DNA of 41,485 nt from Parasporobacterium sp. (GTDB lineage Bacteria > Bacillota > Clostridia > Lachnospirales > Lachnospiraceae): contig JAFUBX010000034.1 of NCBI GenBank assembly GCA_017459985.1, positions 1 to 41,485 of the forward strand, given 5' to 3'. Every line of letters begins with the position of its first letter. Within the stretch, counting starts at the first letter, position 1. Below, in pieces: positions 16,962 through 24,689 of this stretch. Made by a program: the position numbers and the translations under genes. The notes under the pieces were generated by a model that worked only from the letters and a program-made list of their open reading frames with translations, was not told where the DNA came from and ran no database searches.

Positions 16962-17330
16962 CTAATCCGGCTTTTTAGATGTTGGTGTATAGACATTGGT
17001 CTGCATCATGGCATCCATGAGCACGTTGATGCCGCGATGAATGACTTCCTTCTGCTCGGAGGACAGATAATCAAGACGGGAGTATTCGGAAGAAGCGCTG
17101 CCTTGCGGTTCTCGGCCCATCAGAATAAAATCGGCAGATACATGGAGCGTTTCGCAGATCCGTATGATGGTAGAAAGGGACGCACCTACGACACCCCGCT
17201 CCAGATCAGAAATGTACTGGACGGAAACGTCAATCAAATCCGCCAGTCTTTCCTGTGTCAGACCGGCGATTTCCCTGGATTTCTTAATTCGGCTTCCAAT
17301 ATCAATGTTTAGCTGTTTTCGTTCTTTCAT
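16962..17330 (-). CDS. XRE-family transcriptional regulator 1
   Basis: A 122-aa protein with an N-terminal XRE helix-turn-helix (residues about 8-65, 'IGSRIKKSREIAGLTQERLA', 'YISDLERGVVGASLSTIIRI') and a C-terminal tail of about 50 residues of unknown role. The start is the ATG at 17330 with AGGTGG upstream; the Met seven codons earlier overlaps a TATAAT box. It is about 35 to 40% similar by eye to the regulator at 17444, in both helix-turn-helix and 'ILHVSCDYLLTGR/TLHVSADFILMGR' segments, so the two are likely duplicates. Target unknown. Confidence 0.88.
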   Translation of the reverse strand: MKERKQLNIDIGSRIKKSREIAGLTQERLADLIDVSVQYISDLERGVVGASLSTIIRICETLHVSADFILMGREPQGSASSEYSRLDYLSSEQKEVIHRGINVLMDAMMQTNVYTPTSKKPD

Positions 17331-17376
17331 GGTGTCCACCTGGAACTTCATTATAAAAGAAAGAAACGAAGATTTT

Positions 17377-17397
17377 TATCGATCATAACTATTGATA
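17377..17397 (-). promoter_or_regulatory. Possible operator upstream of XRE regulator 1
   Basis: TATCGAT and ATTGATA arms flank a 7-bp centre, a near-perfect inverted repeat 47 bp upstream of the start at 17330. A TATAAT on the minus strand lies between this site and the gene. It may be an autoregulatory site. Confidence 0.35.
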
Positions 17398-17443
17398 GAA
17401 ATAATAGTGTTGCTTTTATATCCGAGATAAGGGACACCGTGAC

Positions 17444-17785
17444 TCACTTTTCATTCATGATTTTTAAAACTAATCTAATCATCTGTTCCATAAGGTTTTG
17501 ATCACCTGGGCTTAGCCGTTCCCAATAACGGACATTTTCCGGAATCTTACTTGAAGAGATACTTCTGCCGGTCAAAAGATAATCACAGGATACATGAAGA
17601 ATTTCGCTGAATTGGATAAGATTGGGAACAGAGGCACAGTATTTTCCACGTTCTATATCAGACAGGGACTGAGGTTCAATACCGATCAGATCCGCCAGTT
17701 CTTCCTGCGTATAGCCGGAATCTTTTCGAGCGGTTTTTATTCTCTTTCCGATCTGTATTTTTAACTCATTGCTGATTTTTGTCAT
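17444..17785 (-). CDS. XRE-family transcriptional regulator 2
   Basis: A 113-aa protein with a helix-turn-helix at residues about 8-65 ('IGKRIKTARKDSGYTQEELA', 'LSDIERGKYCASVPNLIQF') and a C-terminal helix rich in Met and Leu. The start at 17785 is supported by GGAGCAGCAAA; an earlier Met at 17809 has no ribosome site. A minus-strand TATAAT at 17830-17835 is a likely -10 box. The gene is not coupled to regulator 1, since 113 bp separate them. Confidence 0.88.
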   Translation of the reverse strand: MTKISNELKIQIGKRIKTARKDSGYTQEELADLIGIEPQSLSDIERGKYCASVPNLIQFSEILHVSCDYLLTGRSISSSKIPENVRYWERLSPGDQNLMEQMIRLVLKIMNEK

Positions 17786-17956
17786 TTTGCTGCTCCGAAA
17801 AAAATGCATGAACTTAAACTAACACTTCTATTATATGTAAAAGTAGACATTGGAAGAACAATGTGATAGCATTAATTAAACTAAATGTAATGGATTTATT
17901 CATCTGATGATGATCCAAATTGATCTGTAAATGCTGAAAATATCAGTGCCTTGAAT

Positions 17957-18841
17957 ATGAGCGGAACAGAAAGAGCGTTATATCAATTTTCTGACAGAGA
18001 AATTATTTTCCGACCAGATGATCAGGATATGGTCTGTGCAACAGAGTACAAAGTCATGCAGAACCAGAAGACAGAATATCTGATTCCGGGGATGATAATG
18101 ACACTGAACGGGAAGCTGCAGATGATTTATACTCCGGGTGAACAGAGCTCCGTCTCAGAAAGAATAGAATTGTCAGACCCGGAAACATGGTATGAGCTGA
18201 TCAGGCAAATCTTTATTACGATGCTGCGGATCCGGGAAAATGGAATATTACATCTTAGCAGTCTTGCGGCAGATCTTCATTATATCTATGTTTCTTCTAT
18301 AGAAAACCGGATTTGTTTTTTATATGTCCCATTTTCAAAACGTCTATATAAATCAGATATTGAATTCGTACAGCAGCTATGCCAGCGATTGGCAGAAAAG
18401 ATTCACAGTACCGGGGATATAAAAGTGCATACCCAACAGATCCTTAAAGTGCTTGCGGATCCGACAATAACGGTCAGGACATTAACACAGTTCTTCCATA
18501 TCACAAAAAAAGATCTGGATTCCCAACAAATAACTCCAAGAGGCCTCAGGTTGATTTCTCTGCAGCCGGAGCGGACAGAAGATTTGGCGATAACCAAAGA
18601 AATTTTTCTAATTGGAAGAAATATCTCAGGAACAGACGGCCTGATCCGAGACAGTTTGCAGGTTGGCAGGATCCATTGCCGCATTAACCGGATAGAAGAT
18701 GGATATTATATTACGGATTTAAACAGTACAAATGGAACCAGGATAAATGGCCAGGAGCTGGAACCGGATCAGGCATATCCGATTTCAGAACATGATACGA
18801 TTCAGATTGCGGATATTTCATTTCGGGCTGAGTTTGTATAA
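17957..18841 (+). CDS. DUF6382-type protein with C-terminal FHA domain
   Basis: A 294-aa protein. The N-terminal 190 residues resemble the domain that precedes FHA in clostridial proteins of the DUF6382 type. The FHA domain is at about 205-292, with FLIGRN, 'QVGRIHCRI' and 'YYITDLNSTNGTRINGQEL' giving the Arg, Ser-less but His-containing and Asn residues that read phosphothreonine. FHA proteins of this type occur next to Flp/Tad pilus genes and act in Ser/Thr kinase signalling. The only pilus trace here is the broken CpaE-like fragment directly downstream. The start is weakly defined (TTG 17951 or ATG 17957, no clear ribosome site), so the gene may be a leftover of a deleted locus. Confidence 0.75.
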   Translation: MSGTERALYQFSDREIIFRPDDQDMVCATEYKVMQNQKTEYLIPGMIMTLNGKLQMIYTPGEQSSVSERIELSDPETWYELIRQIFITMLRIRENGILHLSSLAADLHYIYVSSIENRICFLYVPFSKRLYKSDIEFVQQLCQRLAEKIHSTGDIKVHTQQILKVLADPTITVRTLTQFFHITKKDLDSQQITPRGLRLISLQPERTEDLAITKEIFLIGRNISGTDGLIRDSLQVGRIHCRINRIEDGYYITDLNSTNGTRINGQELEPDQAYPISEHDTIQIADISFRAEFV

Positions 18842-18853
18842 GACACAGAAGTC

Positions 18854-19030
18854 ATGAAAAGAATTCATATTGTCATCGCGGATACGGACATTTCTTTTGT
18901 AATCTCTGTCGCCGGAAAATTTGCACAACAGTATGCAGAGCGGATTGATCTGGAGGCAATCACGGATACTAATTTTGATTCTTTGTATTGGAATTTTTCC
19001 CGCTGTTCTTACAGGATGTGCGACTTCTAA
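18854..19030 (+). pseudogene. N-terminal remnant of a CpaE-like pilus assembly ATPase
   Basis: The frame starting at ATG 18854, 13 bp after the FHA gene, reads 'MKRIHIVIADTDISFVISVA', 'GKFAQQYAERIDLEAITD', then loses resemblance at about residue 46 and stops after 58 codons. The opening is that of the receiver-like N-terminus of CpaE/TadZ-type proteins, which are about 400 aa. The break at about 18985-18995 coincides with the signal peptide of a lipoprotein gene in another frame. A deletion has therefore joined a pilus gene to a lipoprotein gene. The product is unlikely to be functional. Confidence 0.55.
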
Positions 19031-19226
19031 GGAACCGTGTGTTGAATGCGGAAGCACCCCTACAAAGGCGTTTACCACATCTACTGGAAAAACTTTATAT
19101 TATTGTGAACGTCATTATAGTACTTGCGCCTTTTGTAGTAATAAAGCAACAAAACACTATACAAACTTGCTAGAAACCTTGGTTTTTGTTTGTGACAAGC
19201 ACTACAAAGAAATGACTGAAAATTAA
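18933..19226 (+). CDS. Small Cys-rich lipoprotein, possibly missing its original start
   Basis: A frame of about 97 aa with a hydrophobic stretch 'RILILILCIGIFPAVLTGC' ending in a lipobox (LTGC), then a Cys-rich domain with CVECGS, YYCERHY, CAFCSN and VCDKHY. The spaced Cys and His pairs suggest a zinc-binding extracytoplasmic domain. I cannot see a ribosome site at ATG 18933 or TTG 18921, and the 5' part lies over the CpaE-like remnant, so the native start may have been lost in the deletion. If translated, the lysine/arginine region WRQSR could still serve as a signal n-region. Function unknown. Confidence 0.5.
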   Translation: MQSGLIWRQSRILILILCIGIFPAVLTGCATSKEPCVECGSTPTKAFTTSTGKTLYYCERHYSTCAFCSNKATKHYTNLLETLVFVCDKHYKEMTEN

Positions 19227-19283
19227 GCGAAATCTAATGTTAGCATTGGTGACTGAGTACCAGATTCAGAAGGAGACTGAATA

Positions 19284-20510
19284 ATGAAAAGGATTATGAA
19301 TAATAAGAAAGCGTCTGCTGCAATTGTAATACTATCTTTAATGATGGTGTTGATTATGCCATGTGCAGGAATGGCCGCGGGAAATTCAATCTTCGACGCA
19401 GAACAGATTCGTTTTGCCGAATCCTATAATGGAAACCTTTCAGACACCAATGAGTCTGATTTTTACGAAATTACAACTCCATCTTCCGGAAGAATTGAAT
19501 TAAATGCGATGGCCGGAATGAAATGGATTAATTACAGTATATATGATGTGGACGGAAATCAGTTATGGCAAATCAACCCTTCTTGGAATGAAACTACAGG
19601 AATGATTTCCACAAATGAATATGTTGATCTTGTAAAAGGAACTTATTATTTCGTGGTACAAAAGGATGGTTCCAATACAGGTGACTATAAGTTTTCTCTG
19701 AATTTTACTGATTCGGAAGAAAGCTTTGAAGAAACCATGTTGGATACAAACAATTCTCTGCTTTTGGCAAGCGTTTTGAAATCCTTCCCGGAAAATGCGG
19801 ATCCTGAAGAGAGTTCCGGAAGTACGAACAAAGAAATATCCGTGCGGAGTTATGAATATAATGGACAGTTAGCGATAAACGATTCAAAAGATTTCTATGA
19901 ATTCACCATGTCTTCTTCCGGCAGAGTACTGTTTACTGCTGCTGCTGAAATGAAATGGATCTATTATACAATTTATGATATGAATGGAAATCAGTTATGG
20001 CAAATCAACCCTTCCTGGAATGAAACTTCGGAAATAATAGCAACTTCAGAATCCATTGATTTAATCCAAGGCATATATTATCTGGCTATTACCGCCGATG
20101 GAAACTGTACAGGGGATTATTCTTTCTCTATGCAGTTCGTTTCCTCTGATGAGTCTTTTTCAGAGAACGCTGCCGGATCAAATAACGATATTTATTCCGC
20201 AGATACTGTTGAATATGGATATAGCTACAAAGGCCAAATTGCAATTAATGATGAAAAAGATTTTTATATATTTGAAATGCCTTCCTCCGACTCTGTAACA
20301 ATTAATTTAAGAGCCAATATGGAGTGGATATATTGCACACTATATGATGCATCAGCGAATCAGGTCTGGAGCAGCAATCCTTCCTGGAACGATGTTTCTG
20401 AAAGAATAACAGTTCAGGAACAGATCGATTTATCCCAGGGTACATATTATTTTTGTATCAGCAGGGATGGAAATCGGACGGGAGATTATGAATTCTCCAT
20501 TGGCAGCTGA
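19284..20510 (+). CDS. Secreted protein with three PPC-like beta-sandwich repeats
   Basis: A 408-aa exported protein with a signal peptide (residues 1-31, 'AIVILSLMMVLIMPCAGMAA'). Three repeats of about 95 to 105 residues start near residues 45, 190 and 313. Each has the pattern 'YNGxLxxxxxxDFYEI', 'W-I-Y-x-I-Y-D-x-x-G-N-Q-L-W', 'NPSWNET' and 'GTYYFxxxxDGxxTGDYxFS', typical of bacterial pre-peptidase C-terminal (PPC-like) domains. No protease domain is present, so the repeats are alone, which suggests carbohydrate or protein binding at the cell surface. It has a good ribosome site (CAGAAGGAGACTGAATA). The hairpin array at 20529 follows 18 bp after the stop. Confidence 0.78.
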   Translation: MKRIMNNKKASAAIVILSLMMVLIMPCAGMAAGNSIFDAEQIRFAESYNGNLSDTNESDFYEITTPSSGRIELNAMAGMKWINYSIYDVDGNQLWQINPSWNETTGMISTNEYVDLVKGTYYFVVQKDGSNTGDYKFSLNFTDSEESFEETMLDTNNSLLLASVLKSFPENADPEESSGSTNKEISVRSYEYNGQLAINDSKDFYEFTMSSSGRVLFTAAAEMKWIYYTIYDMNGNQLWQINPSWNETSEIIATSESIDLIQGIYYLAITADGNCTGDYSFSMQFVSSDESFSENAAGSNNDIYSADTVEYGYSYKGQIAINDEKDFYIFEMPSSDSVTINLRANMEWIYCTLYDASANQVWSSNPSWNDVSERITVQEQIDLSQGTYYFCISRDGNRTGDYEFSIGS

Positions 20511-20528
20511 ATTGTAAAAAGAGAAAAA

Positions 20529-20886
20529 GTCATGCGAAAAACGAAAACTTCGAAAAACGCATGACATTTCACCAGAAAAAGTCATGCGAAAAATGAAAAC
20601 TTCAAAAAACGCATGACTTTCCAGAGAGAAAAGTCATGCGGAAAATGAAAACTTGAAAAAACACATGACATTCCGACAAAAAAAGTCATGCGGAAAATGA
20701 AAACTTGAAAAATCGCATGACATTCTGACGGGAAAAGTCATGCGAAAAATGAAAACCTCAAAAAACGCATGACATTCCGGCATGAAGAGTCATGCGGAAA
20801 ATGGAAACTTCAAAAAACGCATGACATTCTGATGGTAGACCAGAGAAAAGTCATGCGAAAAACGAAAACTTCGAAAGACGCATGAC
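20529..20886. repeat. Seven-unit array of 37-nt hairpins on a 52-nt period
   Basis: Seven units of exactly 37 nt start at 20529, 20581, 20633, 20685, 20737, 20789 and 20850. Each begins GTCATGCG and ends CGCATGAC (unit 3 ends ACATGAC), with a 21-nt A-rich interior that holds an inner dyad: CGAA-AAC-TTCG in units 1 and 7, TGAA-AAC-TTCA in unit 2. Spacers are 15 nt, except the last of 24 nt. C-G to T-A changes in the inner dyad preserve pairing in some units. The array sits between convergent genes and may end transcription from both sides. It is not a CRISPR array. A single copy exists at 35481. Confidence 0.9.
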
Positions 20887-20911
20887 TTTCCGGCATAGGA
20901 AGCTCTGGTAA

Positions 20912-22987
20912 CTAATAAGCGGAACGTTCCTTTGCCTCTGCGTGGATAATGATTTCCACCAGAATTGTTTTGCGGATGTATTTTTCCTGAACAGACAGTT
21001 CGATCTGCGGATCGTCCCCGAATCCCTGGAAGACAGCGCGTCTGCGGATCGCCTCCAGCGCGATCTCCTTTGCAAATGCAATGGCGTCGTCCGCTTCTTC
21101 AAACAGATGTTTCCGGCAATTGTGCATGACGGAATACCCCGCAAGGCTGAATCCGTCATAATCGGCGGCAATCGGGACATCCACATAGGCGGTTTTGCGT
21201 CCGGCGGCAGCGCCTAACGCGTTGGCGACATGGGAGTATTCGGAGAGAATGGCCCGGGTTCCCAGCAATTTTGCGACAGCGGGAAGGAACACATGGATCG
21301 GCGCGCCGATCCCTACCAGGGGCAGAGGCGTGGTAAGCCGCATGACAGCTGCAGGAAGTGCAGCCTGCTCAGGGGAAGAAACTGGCCGCTCCCTGACCAA
21401 AGCAGTGGATGCGTCCCCCTCCGGATCATCTGCAAGATCCCTGACAGCCTGCTGATAGAAGGCGTCCAGTAAAGGCTCCGTATTCTCCGGCGCGAAATAA
21501 TGATCCCGGGTGGGATACTGCTTCTGCAGAATGTACGCCCCCACACTCTGATACATTTTCCGGATGACCATTTCATAGATCAGATCCGGGATCTTTGCTG
21601 CATCCAGATCCAGGTTCATGGCAGTGTAGCTCACCACCGCCCGGGCAGCAGCCGGATCGTAAAGCGTCAGATCCCCCTTCAGCACCATCATGTCGGTTGG
21701 CGTGATTCCGCTTTTGATCAGGATTCCTTCCTGCTCCAGCCGCCGGGTATCCAGATGATACAGATCGGCGCCCAGCCGTTCCACCAGCTTCAGGGTGATC
21801 AGGGGGCCATCCTTCAGCGCTTCGCAGATCTGCCGCTCCGATTCCGTATAGCCGGGCTTTCCGGAAATATCCTTCTGCAGAACATAAAACTCATGGATCA
21901 GCCGGGTATGGGGATGGGTCCTGCGGGCAAGCTCCTGAAGATCAGGAAGCACCGTATCATAAGTGTCCGCCAGAATCGAGACGGGAATGATCCGGACCGT
22001 ATCCAGATACAGTCCGTGTTCGTTAAACCGGACTGCGGTATCTCCACCCAGGGAAATCGCCTGGGCGTCAAGACCTTTGATGGAAGTACGGTACTGGCCG
22101 ATCATGATCCCCTTCGTCGCCCGGACCGGATCTCCGTTCCGGACCAGGGCAATGTCCGTCGTGGTTCCGCCCATATCAAGGACCAGGGCGTCCTTTTCCC
22201 GGGACAGCTCGCAGCCGCCCAGCACGCTGGCGGCGGGGCCGCACAGCAGCGTTTCCACCGGACAGGTCCTGGCCATGTCCTCCGACATCAGAGTCCCGTC
22301 GCTGCGTACGATCATCAGAGGAATCTCCAGATGATGATTCTCCATGACGTTGTGAACCGCCTGGATGAATTCCGTGATCAGCGGAATCAGCCGGGCGTTC
22401 AGCAGCGTGCTGGCACAGACCTTCAGAAAATCCGTTTCTTTGGAAATTTCATACGCGATCGTCAGCGGGATCGTCAGCTCATTCTGCAGGATCCGGAGGG
22501 CCGTCATCTCGAACCGGCCGCCGTTGGCGTTGGGAAATGTCTGTACGATCCCCACCGAATCGCAGTCCGAGAAAAGCTCCGGGATCCGGCGCTGAAGATC
22601 CGCCCAGTCAGGGTCATAGGGCTCGGAGTAGATGTTTTCCGTTTTGGCGTCCAAGACGATCAGCTGGGACATGTCGCTGATCCCGTAATCCGACAGGACC
22701 TCCTTCAGACGGGCGATCAGGTCCGGGGAAGTCCCGATGATCAGGAGCTTCGCCCGGCAGCCCTTATTTTCCACACAGGCATTGGTGGCCAGAGTGGTCG
22801 ACAAAGACAGGCTCTTCGCCTGTCTCAGTAAGTCGTTCGGTAATGTATCCAGCACCTGCGCGATCCCGATCTCCAGATTGGACTTGGTGGTCAGCGTTTT
22901 GCCTGCCGCCAGGATCTGATGGGTTTTTGTATCGTAGATCACGGCATCCGTGCAGGTGCCGCCGGTATCAATTCCGATTCCAATCAT
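20912..22987 (-). CDS. Hydantoinase/oxoprolinase A-family protein
   Basis: A 691-aa protein of the hydantoinase/oxoprolinase family, full length. It begins 'MIGIGIDTGGTCTDAVIYD', the phosphate-1 loop of the ASKHA ATPase fold, and has a second ATP-binding motif 'DALVLDMGGTTTDIALVRNG' near residues 265-290. Classic members hydrolyse cyclic imides with ATP; many clostridial relatives pair with corrinoid methyltransferases and may reactivate corrinoid proteins. This gene overlaps the UROD/MtaA-like gene by one base (TAATG), so they are translationally coupled. A short C-terminal segment ends at the hairpin array. Which reaction it drives is not known. Confidence 0.82.
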   Translation of the reverse strand: MIGIGIDTGGTCTDAVIYDTKTHQILAAGKTLTTKSNLEIGIAQVLDTLPNDLLRQAKSLSLSTTLATNACVENKGCRAKLLIIGTSPDLIARLKEVLSDYGISDMSQLIVLDAKTENIYSEPYDPDWADLQRRIPELFSDCDSVGIVQTFPNANGGRFEMTALRILQNELTIPLTIAYEISKETDFLKVCASTLLNARLIPLITEFIQAVHNVMENHHLEIPLMIVRSDGTLMSEDMARTCPVETLLCGPAASVLGGCELSREKDALVLDMGGTTTDIALVRNGDPVRATKGIMIGQYRTSIKGLDAQAISLGGDTAVRFNEHGLYLDTVRIIPVSILADTYDTVLPDLQELARRTHPHTRLIHEFYVLQKDISGKPGYTESERQICEALKDGPLITLKLVERLGADLYHLDTRRLEQEGILIKSGITPTDMMVLKGDLTLYDPAAARAVVSYTAMNLDLDAAKIPDLIYEMVIRKMYQSVGAYILQKQYPTRDHYFAPENTEPLLDAFYQQAVRDLADDPEGDASTALVRERPVSSPEQAALPAAVMRLTTPLPLVGIGAPIHVFLPAVAKLLGTRAILSEYSHVANALGAAAGRKTAYVDVPIAADYDGFSLAGYSVMHNCRKHLFEEADDAIAFAKEIALEAIRRRAVFQGFGDDPQIELSVQEKYIRKTILVEIIIHAEAKERSAY

Positions 22988-24030
22988 TATTTATTGTAAA
23001 CTCCGTAGGTCTTGGCGATTTCCACCATGCGCTTTGCATAGGGGAATGCCTCCGGAGAGATCAGCTCACAGCCGGTGGCCAGCATGAATCCGCCGCCCTT
23101 TGCCATGGCGTCAATATTGTCATAGCATTCCTGCTCCAGCTTCGCCATCGGGCCGATGGTTGCAGTGGTCGGAGCCACACATCCGATCAGAGTGGTCACA
23201 TCGCCGTATTTTTCCTTGCATTCCACAAAATCCTTGCAGTCAGCAGGCGGATACAGGAAGGAAATGGCATCCGGATGCATCCGGTTGATCTGTGCGTCGA
23301 AATAGATATCATTGCCGCAGTTGTGGATCATGACCAGGCCGCCGTCTTCCCGGACTGCCTCAGCCAGTTCCTGAACCAGGTCGCCTTCCAGATCGTCCCA
23401 CATTTCCTTGCGCATAATGGAACCGGAAGCAAACAGCGTATCAAACATGATGCCCTGAACGCCGGTCTGCATAATGGCGTGGCAGTATTCCTTCAGAGTC
23501 TTGTTGATCTCTGCGGCGGCAGCCTTGACCTCTTCCGGCTCAGTGATGCAGTCCATATACATTTCCTGCTGATTCCTTAGCATGGATAACGTGCCCAGAG
23601 GCCCGAACACAAAGGCAACGATGGGGTATTCTCCCTTTGCTTCTTCCACAAGCTTTTTGCAGACATCGATATGCATCATCATACGATCGCAGGTATGGAA
23701 ATCCACATATTTGATCTTATCGTAGTCATCCTCTGTGGCGATCACCTGGTTGGAATAATTGGGATGGGCCGCTTCGTGATCCGGATACACCACTTCCTGG
23801 CCCCAGGCCGTACATTCCAGGGAAAGATCGATCAGAGTTACGATACAGTCCAGTTCATATTCTTCTTTTGCTTTTAACAGCCCCTTGACACACAGATCAG
23901 CATCTGTGGACCATTCCTTGCAGTTTGCCCCGATCAGGTTGCGGGATACACCGGCAAGCAGCGGGTAGACCGGAACACGGTCCGGCTCCTGGTGGTTCAG
24001 TGCTGTTACAACACGTTCCATTGAATTCAT
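22987..24030 (-). CDS. Uroporphyrinogen decarboxylase (MtaA/CmuA)-family protein
   Basis: A 347-aa TIM-barrel protein of the UROD superfamily. Zinc-ligand-like residues appear in the order of methylcobamide methyltransferases: 'MIHNCGND' (His and Cys) and 'LATGCEL' (Cys). That favours methyl transfer from a corrinoid over decarboxylation of uroporphyrinogen, whose N-terminal Arg motif is not evident. The start is the Met at 24030 with an AGGAGGAGT ribosome site. It is coupled to the hydantoinase-like gene, so both may handle a methylated substrate, with the second restoring the corrinoid cofactor. No corrinoid-binding protein gene is in the window, so this is inference. Confidence 0.82.
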   Translation of the reverse strand: MNSMERVVTALNHQEPDRVPVYPLLAGVSRNLIGANCKEWSTDADLCVKGLLKAKEEYELDCIVTLIDLSLECTAWGQEVVYPDHEAAHPNYSNQVIATEDDYDKIKYVDFHTCDRMMMHIDVCKKLVEEAKGEYPIVAFVFGPLGTLSMLRNQQEMYMDCITEPEEVKAAAAEINKTLKEYCHAIMQTGVQGIMFDTLFASGSIMRKEMWDDLEGDLVQELAEAVREDGGLVMIHNCGNDIYFDAQINRMHPDAISFLYPPADCKDFVECKEKYGDVTTLIGCVAPTTATIGPMAKLEQECYDNIDAMAKGGGFMLATGCELISPEAFPYAKRMVEIAKTYGVYNK

Positions 24031-24188
24031 AATACTCCTCCTCTGAAAATGATAAATAATAGGCTGACCCAAGTGTACACTAAATATTGTTCCGTTTCAT
24101 TGGAGGAATATAGGAAAATTGGTAATATATTTAAAACTTAAAAATTTTAGGGTTTTTGAAAGAAATGTTCCGGGGAAAAACAGAAATA

Positions 24189-24217
24189 TTGAATAAATAA
24201 GCCGGATAAATTATAAT
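24189..24217 (+). promoter_or_regulatory. Promoter of the SnoaL-like gene
   Basis: TTGAAT at 24189-24194 and TATAAT at 24212-24217 with a 17-bp spacer, 42 bp before the start at 24259. The rest of the gap to the divergent UROD-like gene is A/T-rich. Confidence 0.6.
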
Positions 24218-24258
24218 CTGCAGGAAACGCGCGAATGAAACAAAACAGGAGAAGAGTT

Positions 24259-24624
24259 ATGAATAACAAAGAATTTATTTTAAAGTTTATCGAAGAAGTA
24301 TTTAATGCCCATGATCTTTCCAAGCTGGATGATTACATGAGAGAAGACTATATGCAGCACAGTGTGGAAGCGGAAGACGGAAGAGAAGGATTCCGGAAGT
24401 TCGCGGAAGGGTTCTTTAAAGCAGAGCCCTATATGGATGTGAAGAAGGTCTTTGAGGCGGATGATACGGTTGCGGTCTTTTTTGAGTGCCGGTTCAAAGG
24501 CGGCCACCGGGCCAAAGTGGTGGATATGTACCGGATCCAGGACGGCAAGCTGGCAGAGCACTGGGATGTGGTCCAGACGCTGACAGAGGATGATGCAGTC
24601 AACAACGGAAGAGGCAGCTTCTGA
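24259..24624 (+). CDS. SnoaL-like NTF2-fold protein
   Basis: A 121-aa single-domain protein close to the SnoaL-like polyketide-cyclase group. Visible features are 'FIEEVFNAHDLSKLDDYMRE', 'DYMQHSVEAEDGREGFRKF', 'DDTVAVFFECRFKG' and the closing 'DMYRIQDGKLAEHWDVVQTL'. The His in 'YMQHS' and the Asp and His in 'AEHWD' are the residues usually placed in the pocket. The ATG at 24259 has CAGGAGAAG upstream. The Met eight codons earlier is less likely. The gene is divergent from the UROD-like operon and upstream of the dipeptidase, without an evident link to either. Confidence 0.82.
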   Translation: MNNKEFILKFIEEVFNAHDLSKLDDYMREDYMQHSVEAEDGREGFRKFAEGFFKAEPYMDVKKVFEADDTVAVFFECRFKGGHRAKVVDMYRIQDGKLAEHWDVVQTLTEDDAVNNGRGSF

Positions 24625-24643
24625 GATATTTCCGCAAAAAACA

Positions 24644-24660
24644 TTCCGGGCATCCCGGAA
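24644..24660. terminator. Short perfect hairpin between the SnoaL-like and dipeptidase genes
   Basis: TTCCGGG and CCCGGAA with a 3-nt loop. On the minus strand it is followed by TGTTTTTT, but no minus-strand gene ends here. In the plus direction A's follow, so it is not a classic plus-strand terminator. Confidence 0.35.
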
Positions 24661-24689
24661 AAACCGGAGAAAGGATCGAATAGATTAGC

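Noticed and set aside
16962-17785. Toxin-antitoxin pair
   Set aside because: Both genes encode XRE-type DNA-binding proteins with short tails; no toxin partner is adjacent.
20529-20886. CRISPR array
   Set aside because: Spacers are 15 nt and similar to each other (they all end in A-rich sequence), the repeats are long dyads, and no cas gene is nearby.
21500-22831. 443-codon open frame on the plus strand
   Set aside because: It is antisense to the hydantoinase-like gene, lacks a ribosome site and has no recognisable domain.
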